Shown here one piece after another: positions 1 through 8,655 of a DNA stretch of 23,282 bases. Position 1 is the stretch's first letter; each line of letters begins with the position of its first letter. Position numbers and translations under genes: made by a program. The notes beneath the pieces are model-generated. The model saw nothing but the letters and a program-made list of their open reading frames with translations. It was not told the origin of the DNA and made no database searches. Source of the stretch: a virus; IMG/VR virus record IMGVR_UViG_3300020475_000527, positions 1 through 23,282 of that record. One strand, given 5' to 3'.

Positions 1-3000
1 AAGAGTATGAACTGTTTAGCAAGTTCATACAAAAATACTATGAGCAGTTAGAAATTCAAGGACAACCTTTGGATATTGTTAGCAATATTCAAACTTATGC
101 TGATATTGATTATTACGAGAAGAATGTATTAAATCAATCAACAACTATCAATGGGTTTATTCAATCTACTGATAGTACAATTACTGTTGCTGATACAAGT
201 TCTTTTCCTGATAGTGGTTATATAAAGATAAATGATGAAATTTGTTTTTATGCCAAAAAGACAGATACACAGTTCTTAGAAGTTAGTCGTGGTGTAAGTG
301 GTAACACGACTCTAGGAGATCTTTATGAAAAGAGTGCCTTTGTCACTACACAAGCAGCAGATCATGTATCTGGATCTACTGTACAAAACATTAGTAACCT
401 ATTCTTATATTCTTTAGTTAAGAGTTTTGAGAAACAGTACCTTACCGATTTCCCAGAAGCATATCTTAAAGAGGGAATTGATAAGAGAACTCTTATTAAG
501 AACATTGGTTCTTTCTATCAATCTAAAGGAACAGATAGTTCAATAAAGTTCCTATTCAACTGTCTTATTGACACTGATGTAGAACCAAGTATTTCATATC
601 CAAGAGATCACACATTAAAAGCTTCAGAATCTAATTGGGTACAATCTTATGCTCTCAAAGCAAAGATCTTATCTGGCAACGTTAATGATCTCGTTGGAAA
701 AACAATATCTCAGACAGATGGAGACTATGCGTCTGCTATAGTTGATAACGTTAGATATGCTGGTAAGTTTGATGGTGAAGATCTATACGAAATCATTTTA
801 AATGAAGCAAGTGTTAATGGTCAGTTCTCTATTGCAGCAAGAACAAAATTAACGAAGGAAGTTGACGCTAATACTGGTGTTGGTGATAGAATTGATGTGT
901 TTTCCACAATGGCGTGGAAAAAAACTGGTAAGTTTAATTTAGATGATGAAGTTATTACATATGAGAACAAAAATGTAAATCAATTTGTTATAAAATCTAG
1001 GACTGGCACTGGAGCACACCCTGTTGGCACTCCTGTAACATATGGTGCTAATGTTTCTGGTGCAAATGTTGATTTACTAATATTTGGTGTCTTATATAAT
1101 CTTGACAATGAAGTAGAAGCACCATATTCCAATGCTGGAGACAAAGTTGAAGTATCTGAGGCAGGGTTTTCCACAACCGATGTAAGAATTGTAGATGCTC
1201 AAAACAATTTAAGATGGATTACTAGTACTGGTACTGCTGCTATAGCAGATCTTAATCCTAATGTATCAGCTATCTTTGAAGATGGTGAAGGATACTATAT
1301 TGCATCTTCTGGATTCCCATCACATGCCATTGGTACATTACCTGCTGATGCACAGGATCAGAAACATTTAAAGATTATTAGAAAGCATCCTATTTCTGTA
1401 ACTGAGTCTTATGAGACTCAATACAGAGACGTTGGTGTTGCTATTAATGGTATTCCATTCATGGGATACAAAGATGAAGAAGTAGTTCTTAAAGGTGCTA
1501 TTCAAAATATTACTGTTAATACTAAAGGTGATGGTTATAAGAAACCTCCATATGTTTTAATCAATAATACATCTTCCCTTGCAAGAACTAGACTTGCTGG
1601 AGAAGTAGTTGAGTCTGTTATTGTTGATACTGCTGGTGACTATTCATCTATACCTACAGTAGACATTGTATCTGGTAGGAATGGAACTGCAACTGCTGTG
1701 GTTACTAATGGTGAAATAACAAGCATTGTTGTTGATAATGCTGGTGAGTACTATTCGTCAGCACCAGAAGTTAGAATTACAGATAAAGTAGGTAAAGGAA
1801 GATTTGCTGATTATGTTGCTGAAGTTTCAAATGACGGACAGATAACAGGATTTGTTAAAGTCACTGGTGGAAATCTTTACAGTCAAGAGAACGTAGTAGT
1901 TGAAATTATTGCTGTTGGACATGGAGCGACTGCGACTGCATCTATTAAAGAATGGAGAAAGGATAGGTATTATAACAATCAATCAAACTTAGATGCTGAT
2001 AATGGTTATTGGTTAGATAGTTTCAATCCATCTCTAGGACAAGGATATGCTTACTATGCTTCCCCTACTACACTAAGAGCAAATGATAGTGGAGTATCTC
2101 ATTCATCTATTATAGGGTTTGCGTATGATGGCAACCCCATATATGGTGCTTATGGATATACTAATCCTGTAGATTCTTCAACTCCTATAACTAGAATGAT
2201 GTCTAGTTATTCTAAGAATACTAGTAGAGTAGGTGGTCCTTCAACTACAACATATCCAATTGGAACTTTTATAAATGATTGGACTTATGTTGATGAATCT
2301 GGTTCTTTAGATGCTAATAATGGAAGGTATTGTGTAACTCCAGAATTTCCAGAAGGAACATATGCATATTTCATAACTGTTAATCCATCAGGATCTCCAG
2401 TATTTCCTTATATCTTAGGTAATAATTATTACTCACTACCAGTAGATTCTAATTACAATTCTTTATTGTCTCAAGATGATATTCCAGTTAATTCAAATAG
2501 ATTAAGAGTATCTGGAATTGATAGTAATGGAGATCTATCTGTTGCATTAATTGATGATGTAAAGAGAGGAGATATATCTTCAGTTTCTATTCTTAACAGT
2601 GGATCTAATTTTTCTGTTACTGGAAAGGTAGTTATTGATGATACAGATACTGAGGGATATGGTGCTGCTGCTGAAATAGAATCTGTCAAAGGCAAGTCTG
2701 TAACTTCTGTTAATGCATTAACATCCATTTATATTGAACTTTCTAATGTTGCTTACCTCTTTGATGGTGATACTATTACACAAGCAACTACTGGTGCTAC
2801 AGGAACAATAGTTGGTAATGTAGTTTCTTCTAAGATTTTTGCTTTAAGTTCAGTTACTGGAACTTTTGATAGTACAAATGTACTATCATCTAATACAAAA
2901 GTTTTATCTTTGATATTGGATAAAAATGCATCATACACTAAAGGTGCTATTCTTTCGCTTGGAGATGGTATTTCTGCTGCTACTGCTAAAGGAGAAGTAT

Positions 3001-6000
3001 TAGAATCTACAACTTCTCAAAATACTGTAAAGATAAAAGTAACAGATACTGGTTTCATTGTTTCTGATAGTCTTTTCTTAACTAGTTCTGATTTAATTGA
3101 TACTACTGGTGCAAAGATTGTTTCTATAGGATCATTAAGTGATAACTTAAGTATTTTCAATCTAGAAGATAAGGTAGCACTTCTTACAACATCACATGCA
3201 CATGGTGTAGCAGTTAATGAAACAATTGATATTAATATTGACCCAGATGATAGTACAACAAATACAACTTACTATGTTAGAAAAAGAATATATCAAGATG
3301 TAGTCCTCAAGAACCCAGTCATATCAACGAGTCTCAGTGATACTGGTGTTGCTAGAGTTGCTATCTTAAATGGTGGTAATGATTATACTCAAGGGACTTA
3401 TAATGATCTGAGTTTGATAGGTGGATCTGGATCTGGTGCAGAAGCAAATATATTGGTTTCTTCTGCTGGTCATATTACCTCAGTAGAAATTACAAACAAG
3501 GGAACTGGGTATAAGAAGTTTGACGAGTTAACTATAGGAGATGGTGCAGCAGGTGAAACTGATACTTCTACTCCTAGTTTAGTTCTTTCTGTTGATCACG
3601 TTGGATTTTCCATTCAAAATGCAGTATTGAATGTTGCTAATGGTGGTGATATCCAAAAAGGAGATCTTTTACTCGTTAATGATGAAATACTTCTAGTTGA
3701 TAGTACAAGTACAAATGCTATTACAGTTCAAAGAGCACAAAATAATACTACAAGATCTGATCATTTTGATGGAACAGTAGTTTCAGTATATGATGCTGGA
3801 TATAATCTTACTACAGGTCATGTTGTTAATGACGGAACAATAGTTTCTTATGATGCTACCACCCAAAGAGCAAGTATAGCATGGGGTTATACAGAAACAT
3901 TATCATCTATAGAAGAAGTATCTTTAAGTACAGTATTCTTTGATGAGGTAGATAGTGAAGGTAATAAGAGACTTGTACAAGTATCAAGTATTAGTTCTCC
4001 TGATATCTATTACGAGATTTCTTCTGACAATACAAACTTCACAAGAAATCCAGTTATTAATGTAAACAAGTACTACAAGTATACATTTAATACTACTCAT
4101 TCATCAATGATTGGTTGTGGTTTTGATTTCTCACCAAGTATAAACTTTAATCTAATTACACCAGAAGCAAATAGATCTATTACTGATGTTAATATTAAAC
4201 TTGGATATGGAGCAAGAATAAGTTCTAATAATTATAGTAAGAGAAAGGAATCTAATTACTTACAATATTTCTACTATGATAGGGATGGAATTGTTAATTC
4301 TGAAAAATCATATTTAAATGTTACTTCTGATCCATTGCAGGGAAATAAAACTGCAATGTATGTAACACCAAATAAAATAGTTTATTCAACTACTACCAAA
4401 TCTCCTTATAATGGTAGTGGTGTTATCAAGTATACTTCTAAGTCTCTTTTCTCTGTTGGAGAAATTGATTCTATTAAGGTTACTAATATTGGTATTGATT
4501 ATAAGAAACTTCCTATTGTAACAGGAATTATTGATGCTGATGGTAATGTTGATACTAATGTTGATTGTTATTTAAATAGCACAAACATTGGTATACCTAG
4601 GAATATAAGGATTATTAATAATGGTGGATCATATCATAATGATAAGACTCTTAATTCATCATTTACTTCTAACTATATTCTAACGTTATCTGGATTTGAT
4701 CTTGATGCTTTTAGTATTGGTGAAACCATTGTACAAAAATCAGGATCAGTTGAAATTGCTAGAGCAAAAGTTACATCTTGGAGAAAAGGTTCAAATATAT
4801 TATTAGTTAATAAGATTTCTGGAATCTTTAGAGAAAAACAACAAATAGTTGGATTATCTAGAAAAAGAACAGCAACAATTGAATCTATTAATTATAATCA
4901 ATTTTCTTCAGATATTAAAACATATTATGATAATCTGGGTTATTACAAATCAGATTCTGGAAAGGTCAGTGACGCTAATCAAAGAATAACAGATTCATTC
5001 TATTATCAAGATTATTCATACTTAGTTAAATCAGAAACTCCAATTAATACATGGAGATCTTTAATAAAAGAAACTACTCATCCAGCTGGATTTAAATTAT
5101 TTGGTGAGGTTGTAATCAACTCTGTTGTTGATGCAAAGATGAGCGAGACCTCTGATACCAGCAGAGTAAGTGTTATTCAACTTTGGGATCCTGAGAAGAA
5201 TAATGTTACTGTAGTAAGTACTAGAAGGCAGATTACTCAGAGCATTGCTTTGATGAAGAATTTGAATGTAGAGAAAGGAGTTGGTTCTGTATCAATTGAT
5301 ACAAAGAGTACTGCTGAGATAAAAGGAAATCCTGTTTTCATAAATGGAATCTTTGAAGGTTCTCTTAGTGAGAAAGGCAATCTTAGTGGTAATACAGATT
5401 TTGGTTTGATTGATTCAAATGGCAATGCTGTTAAACCATATAATGCTCAAACTTTAGTAGTAACTCTTGATGGTATATTACAAGAACCAGGTGTTGCATA
5501 TAATATTGTTGACGAAGATAAAATTGAATTTGCACAACCACCATTAAAGGATGTTACTTTCCATGCAAGATGGTTCCAGTTTAAAGATGATTCTTTGAAT
5601 GCCAAGTACTTTAAGAAGATTAAGAATATTTTCCAGAAGAATGGTAGGTGGCTTGATGCTGCAAATCAAATTGAGATGAATAAACAGTTCATTCAATCTG
5701 AGTCTCTTGGTTATATTAAAAATAAGTATCCAGAATTTAGTTGGAATACTAAAGAAACTGATTGGTATATTGATATTGGACTTGTTGTTGATGGTATATC
5801 CCATGATGTAAGATTTGGTGGAAATCAAAAGACATTATCAAATGCAGAAAGATATTTCACTGGTGGTGTATTAAGTTCTTTAACTGGTGATGCTATATTA
5901 ACTGATGCTGCAACAGGAGATAAGACTTCAGAACTAGAAGCAGCAGTTGAAGCATATGAATATGCTGTTGGTCTTGCTAAGTTATCAATAAACAATGAAT

Positions 6001-8600
6001 TACCAAGTGGTACATATACAACTGTTTCTCCATATTCAAATGGAAATATAACAATAGATTCTGAAACTCCTAGATGTGCAGATGTATTGTCTGCTATAGA
6101 AACATTGGGTGGTGTGTTGAAAACAACACTAAACAGTGGAGTAGGAACAATAGATGTTTCTTATGCTGATTACTTTGATGGAGAAAATACAATATTTGAA
6201 TTGTATTACGAAGATGGAACTTCTGTAGATACTCAAGTAAATGAAGATTTATTTATTGCGTTGAGTGGAGTATTACAACATACACCTGCTTATACCATTG
6301 ATAGAACTTCTGTTCCAAATAAAGTTGTATTTGATACCCCACCATTATGGGGTCAAGAATCAAATACAAAAACTTTACAGGAAGGTTTAGCAGTAGAGAA
6401 ATTCTTCGCACATGGAGTAGGAAATTATATAAGATGTGGAATTAATAATACTGGTATTTCTAAGCAAGGATCTACTGGTCCTTTCTTAATTTTAGATCCT
6501 AGCAATGAAATAAAGGTTTTAAGTAATCCTGAGTTTGCTTTAGTCTTTATAGATGGTGTATTGCAAAGAGAAACGTATTCATATACTATAAGTGGTCCTG
6601 CTATTAGGTTTACAAAAAATATATTTGCAGGAAGTAATGTAGAGATTATTCTTGTTTATGGAAGAGATATTAATCCATCAATAACATTATACGATTTTGA
6701 AAGAAATCAGTATTATAATGAAATTGTTTTAACATGTGATGCTGGTTCTGCTAATAACTTTACTGGATGGAAGAGATGGTATGGAGATTCTTCCGATTTC
6801 TTCCAAGTTGCATATCAGAAGATAGGTGGTAAAAAAATCTTTATTGGTAACATTAAATCTTATAGAACTACTAGTGATGAGTTAATTATTACTATTGCTG
6901 GTGGTAATCCTAATACAGACAATTCTAATATATTCTTTGCTGGAATGACTGACTTTAGCGATGAATATGAATTAACTGGAACTACAAATACTATTTCTAT
7001 AGTTAGAGATGATAGTTCTGATTATAGAATGCAAAGAAATACTGCTAAGTGGTTGTATGGATCTAAGAGAGCAGATGAAGTTTTCTATGAGAGGAGAAGA
7101 GGACTTAGTAATTTAAATGCTGGTGATATAATTAAAATTGATGGTGAGGATTCTTATAGGACAATTGATCAACTGCCACAGTATGTTTCTCCCAAAACTT
7201 ATAATGCAGGTGATGATACTTCAATTAGTTTCTTTGGTAATGTTGAAACATCCAGTTATGCAGGAGATGTTGATGGTGTAGGTCTTAGTGTTACTTGCGA
7301 GGTTACTAATGGTTCTGTAAGTTCTATTACTTGGAATAAGACAGATTTACAGTTACTATATGATACTGGAGTTCTTAAACCATCTGGTGCTAAAGATTAT
7401 CATACAACTCCTATATTACATTTCATTCCTGTAGATCAACAGGGTGGAGGTGCTAGAGCTGAAGTAAAAGTTTCTGATGGACAGATTGTTGATATTGTAT
7501 TAACCAATGCTGGATCTGGATATACAAAAGCACCTAGTGTAGTAACAGCAAGACAGTATGATGTTATAAAACAACGTGGTAGGAAGATTGATAGTTTATT
7601 CACATTATTGATTAATACTAGTCTTATACAACCATCTCCTGTTGCTATTAGTGCAGAGTGGGCTACTGAAAGAAGAGTTGAAGTTGGAACACCAGCACAT
7701 AGTATCAATCTTGAAATTAGTACACCTGTACTATGCAAAGAGAAGATAACTCTTATTATACAAAAACAACTTGATTTGAGTCCACTTCCTATATCACAGG
7801 AATATGTTACATACTATGCTACTTCTATAGCATCTGCTAGTGTTCCTACTACAGCACTGACTTCTCAGGGAACTAGTATCATTGAACTTGATCATAAAGT
7901 ACAATGTCGTTTACCAGTAATTGAAGTGGATATATACGGAAATAGATTTGTTGATCCTGGTGGACCTCCTGGAGAAATTCCTGGTGCTGGCGGTGGCGGT
8001 GGCGGTGGAGGTCAAGAAAGGATCTTCTACTATAACTTTGGTTTCGTTGACAAGAGAAGGATTTCTTATAAGTTATCCTATAATCAAGGAACATTGGGAC
8101 CGAGATTCTTGCAATGGGAAGGTGCTAAATTTATGAGCACTGGTGATATAGTATCTCCTGGCGGATTTAGTGTTTCCGCATATACTATTCAGGAATGGGA
8201 AGGATTCAATCTACAACTACAAGAATTTGAGAATAACTCAAATACTATGGTTGCAGATAATGACTATCTTTTCAACGTTGGGTATCCTTCTATAAATAAC
8301 TACTTAACCGTACTTGACACTGCTGATTTACCTGATGCAAATGGTGCTGGATATAATGCAACTGGTGAAGTAATATATACTACTACACAATACAGTGTTA
8401 CAGAAAATCCTGGAACACCTCAGGAACAGACAGCGATTCGTCACATCTATCCTGAAGCAGGAGGAAAGATTTTGATCGGTAGAGAAACTATTTCTTATAC
8501 CAGTAAAATGAGTGATCGTTTATTAGGTTGTACCCGTGGAGTTGATGGTTCTCCTATTGAAGAGCATACTATTGGTACGCATATTAGAAACGCACTATAA
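1..8600 (+). CDS. Giant virion/baseplate structural protein with YHYH-like domain (5' partial; T4 gp7 position)
   Basis: The frame is open from base 3 with no stop upstream, so the gene starts before the window; the TTG at 69 is only an internal Leu codon. The codons before it encode a helical stretch with FIQKYYEQLE, typical of the N-terminus of phage structural proteins of this type. Ordered blocks: an E-x-x-Y/RG-type beta module (about 177-335); a conserved-looking block with FYQSKGTDSSIKFLF (about 435-640); G-x-GY repeats (1504-1780, 3350-3590, 7440-7560); a YHYH-like domain (about 2000-2440); a block with YYQDYSYLVKS and HPAGF (about 4920-5118), familiar from other myovirus virion proteins; three 'DGvLQ' fibre-type repeats (5448-6665); a glycine linker (7983-8015); and a C-terminal domain ending with another RG-type module. 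Because it lies directly upstream of gp8, it occupies the place of T4 gp7 (1,032 aa), but I see no sequence match to gp7, so that role is inferred from position only. It is probably a peripheral baseplate component. The stop TAA is at 8598-8600. Confidence 0.85.
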   Translation, partial: EYELFSKFIQKYYEQLEIQGQPLDIVSNIQTYADIDYYEKNVLNQSTTINGFIQSTDSTITVADTSSFPDSGYIKINDEICFYAKKTDTQFLEVSRGVSGNTTLGDLYEKSAFVTTQAADHVSGSTVQNISNLFLYSLVKSFEKQYLTDFPEAYLKEGIDKRTLIKNIGSFYQSKGTDSSIKFLFNCLIDTDVEPSISYPRDHTLKASESNWVQSYALKAKILSGNVNDLVGKTISQTDGDYASAIVDNVRYAGKFDGEDLYEIILNEASVNGQFSIAARTKLTKEVDANTGVGDRIDVFSTMAWKKTGKFNLDDEVITYENKNVNQFVIKSRTGTGAHPVGTPVTYGANVSGANVDLLIFGVLYNLDNEVEAPYSNAGDKVEVSEAGFSTTDVRIVDAQNNLRWITSTGTAAIADLNPNVSAIFEDGEGYYIASSGFPSHAIGTLPADAQDQKHLKIIRKHPISVTESYETQYRDVGVAINGIPFMGYKDEEVVLKGAIQNITVNTKGDGYKKPPYVLINNTSSLARTRLAGEVVESVIVDTAGDYSSIPTVDIVSGRNGTATAVVTNGEITSIVVDNAGEYYSSAPEVRITDKVGKGRFADYVAEVSNDGQITGFVKVTGGNLYSQENVVVEIIAVGHGATATASIKEWRKDRYYNNQSNLDADNGYWLDSFNPSLGQGYAYYASPTTLRANDSGVSHSSIIGFAYDGNPIYGAYGYTNPVDSSTPITRMMSSYSKNTSRVGGPSTTTYPIGTFINDWTYVDESGSLDANNGRYCVTPEFPEGTYAYFITVNPSGSPVFPYILGNNYYSLPVDSNYNSLLSQDDIPVNSNRLRVSGIDSNGDLSVALIDDVKRGDISSVSILNSGSNFSVTGKVVIDDTDTEGYGAAAEIESVKGKSVTSVNALTSIYIELSNVAYLFDGDTITQATTGATGTIVGNVVSSKIFALSSVTGTFDSTNVLSSNTKVLSLILDKNASYTKGAILSLGDGISAATAKGEVLESTTSQNTVKIKVTDTGFIVSDSLFLTSSDLIDTTGAKIVSIGSLSDNLSIFNLEDKVALLTTSHAHGVAVNETIDINIDPDDSTTNTTYYVRKRIYQDVVLKNPVISTSLSDTGVARVAILNGGNDYTQGTYNDLSLIGGSGSGAEANILVSSAGHITSVEITNKGTGYKKFDELTIGDGAAGETDTSTPSLVLSVDHVGFSIQNAVLNVANGGDIQKGDLLLVNDEILLVDSTSTNAITVQRAQNNTTRSDHFDGTVVSVYDAGYNLTTGHVVNDGTIVSYDATTQRASIAWGYTETLSSIEEVSLSTVFFDEVDSEGNKRLVQVSSISSPDIYYEISSDNTNFTRNPVINVNKYYKYTFNTTHSSMIGCGFDFSPSINFNLITPEANRSITDVNIKLGYGARISSNNYSKRKESNYLQYFYYDRDGIVNSEKSYLNVTSDPLQGNKTAMYVTPNKIVYSTTTKSPYNGSGVIKYTSKSLFSVGEIDSIKVTNIGIDYKKLPIVTGIIDADGNVDTNVDCYLNSTNIGIPRNIRIINNGGSYHNDKTLNSSFTSNYILTLSGFDLDAFSIGETIVQKSGSVEIARAKVTSWRKGSNILLVNKISGIFREKQQIVGLSRKRTATIESINYNQFSSDIKTYYDNLGYYKSDSGKVSDANQRITDSFYYQDYSYLVKSETPINTWRSLIKETTHPAGFKLFGEVVINSVVDAKMSETSDTSRVSVIQLWDPEKNNVTVVSTRRQITQSIALMKNLNVEKGVGSVSIDTKSTAEIKGNPVFINGIFEGSLSEKGNLSGNTDFGLIDSNGNAVKPYNAQTLVVTLDGILQEPGVAYNIVDEDKIEFAQPPLKDVTFHARWFQFKDDSLNAKYFKKIKNIFQKNGRWLDAANQIEMNKQFIQSESLGYIKNKYPEFSWNTKETDWYIDIGLVVDGISHDVRFGGNQKTLSNAERYFTGGVLSSLTGDAILTDAATGDKTSELEAAVEAYEYAVGLAKLSINNELPSGTYTTVSPYSNGNITIDSETPRCADVLSAIETLGGVLKTTLNSGVGTIDVSYADYFDGENTIFELYYEDGTSVDTQVNEDLFIALSGVLQHTPAYTIDRTSVPNKVVFDTPPLWGQESNTKTLQEGLAVEKFFAHGVGNYIRCGINNTGISKQGSTGPFLILDPSNEIKVLSNPEFALVFIDGVLQRETYSYTISGPAIRFTKNIFAGSNVEIILVYGRDINPSITLYDFERNQYYNEIVLTCDAGSANNFTGWKRWYGDSSDFFQVAYQKIGGKKIFIGNIKSYRTTSDELIITIAGGNPNTDNSNIFFAGMTDFSDEYELTGTTNTISIVRDDSSDYRMQRNTAKWLYGSKRADEVFYERRRGLSNLNAGDIIKIDGEDSYRTIDQLPQYVSPKTYNAGDDTSISFFGNVETSSYAGDVDGVGLSVTCEVTNGSVSSITWNKTDLQLLYDTGVLKPSGAKDYHTTPILHFIPVDQQGGGARAEVKVSDGQIVDIVLTNAGSGYTKAPSVVTARQYDVIKQRGRKIDSLFTLLINTSLIQPSPVAISAEWATERRVEVGTPAHSINLEISTPVLCKEKITLIIQKQLDLSPLPISQEYVTYYATSIASASVPTTALTSQGTSIIELDHKVQCRLPVIEVDIYGNRFVDPGGPPGEIPGAGGGGGGGGQERIFYYNFGFVDKRRISYKLSYNQGTLGPRFLQWEGAKFMSTGDIVSPGGFSVSAYTIQEWEGFNLQLQEFENNSNTMVADNDYLFNVGYPSINNYLTVLDTADLPDANGAGYNATGEVIYTTTQYSVTENPGTPQEQTAIRHIYPEAGGKILIGRETISYTSKMSDRLLGCTRGVDGSPIEEHTIGTHIRNAL
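2000..2440 (+). other. YHYH-like domain inside the giant structural protein
   Basis: The translated segment has the landmarks of the YHYH domain family in the right order: a tyrosine-rich strand (YAYYASP, about 2048-2068), then SSIIGFAYDGNPIYGAYGY (about 2104-2160), then LDANNGRYCVTPEFPEGTYAYF (split here by its key residues: LD, NGR, TPEFPEGTYAYF; about 2308-2373), then a closing FPYILG. The eponymous Tyr-His-Tyr-His is read here as Tyr-Ala-Tyr-Tyr, so both histidines are absent. YHYH domains occur in bacterial secreted proteins and in marine phage structural proteins; their function in virions is not established. Domain assignment is by motif recognition only. Confidence 0.7.
5448..6665 (+). 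repeat. Three diverged fibre-type 'DGvLQ' beta repeats in the giant structural protein
   Basis: Three protein-level repeats follow the pattern: beta strand, (D/S)G(I/V)LQ, aromatic Y-x-(I/V) strand, then F-x-x-P-P or an equivalent, then a closing strand. They fall at about 5448-5580 (VTLDGILQ... FAQPPL), 6239-6350 (ALSGVLQ... FDTPPL) and 6529-6665 (VFIDGVLQ... FTKNIF). This pattern is common in phage tail-fibre and baseplate proteins, where it forms small beta domains. The copies are strongly diverged at the DNA level. They lie between the HPAGF block and the C-terminal third of the protein. The third copy lacks the PP pair. Confidence 0.6.
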
Positions 8601-8614
8601 ATAAGTTATAAATA
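8596..8614 (+). promoter_or_regulatory. Tandem T4-type late promoter elements (2 x TATAAATA)
   Basis: Two exact copies of TATAAATA, the T4 late-promoter -10 octamer recognised by the phage sigma factor gp55 with gp33 and the sliding clamp, lie at 8596-8603 and 8607-8614. The first overlaps the TAA stop of the upstream gene. Transcription would begin about 10 bp downstream of each, giving a leader of roughly 35-45 nt before the gp8 start at 8656. They lie in the only intergenic gap longer than 30 bp. No -35 element is needed by this promoter class. In such AT-rich DNA single octamers will arise by chance, but an intergenic pair placed just before a conserved late gene is a strong candidate. 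Confidence 0.72.
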
Positions 8615-8655
8615 AACTTGATTCAGCTTAACTATAAACTAAGGCACAGCGACAA

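Noticed and set aside
69-71. TTG at 69 as the start of the giant first gene
   Set aside because: The same frame is open back to base 3 and encodes a plausible N-terminal helix; no ribosome site precedes 69. The real start lies outside the window.
7957-8015. Gly/Pro-rich stretch as a collagen-like fibre segment
   Set aside because: It contains only one or two Gly-x-Pro-like triplets followed by a poly-glycine run, too short for a collagen helix; a flexible linker is the simpler reading.
7921-8136. Open frames on both strands over the glycine-rich linker near 7900-8100
   Set aside because: The repetitive GGTGGC codons create Ala/Val or Arg/His-rich shadow frames; the main frame continues across with coherent protein motifs.
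8291-8298. A third exact TATAAATA, inside the 3' end of the first gene
   Set aside because: It lies within coding sequence (Ser-Ile-Asn-Asn codons) about 300 bp from the next start. A few such octamers are expected by chance in DNA this AT-rich.
8601-8655. Possible transcription terminator in the gap before gp8
   Set aside because: No stable GC-containing hairpin with a T-run is visible; the gap is explained by the promoter pair and leader.
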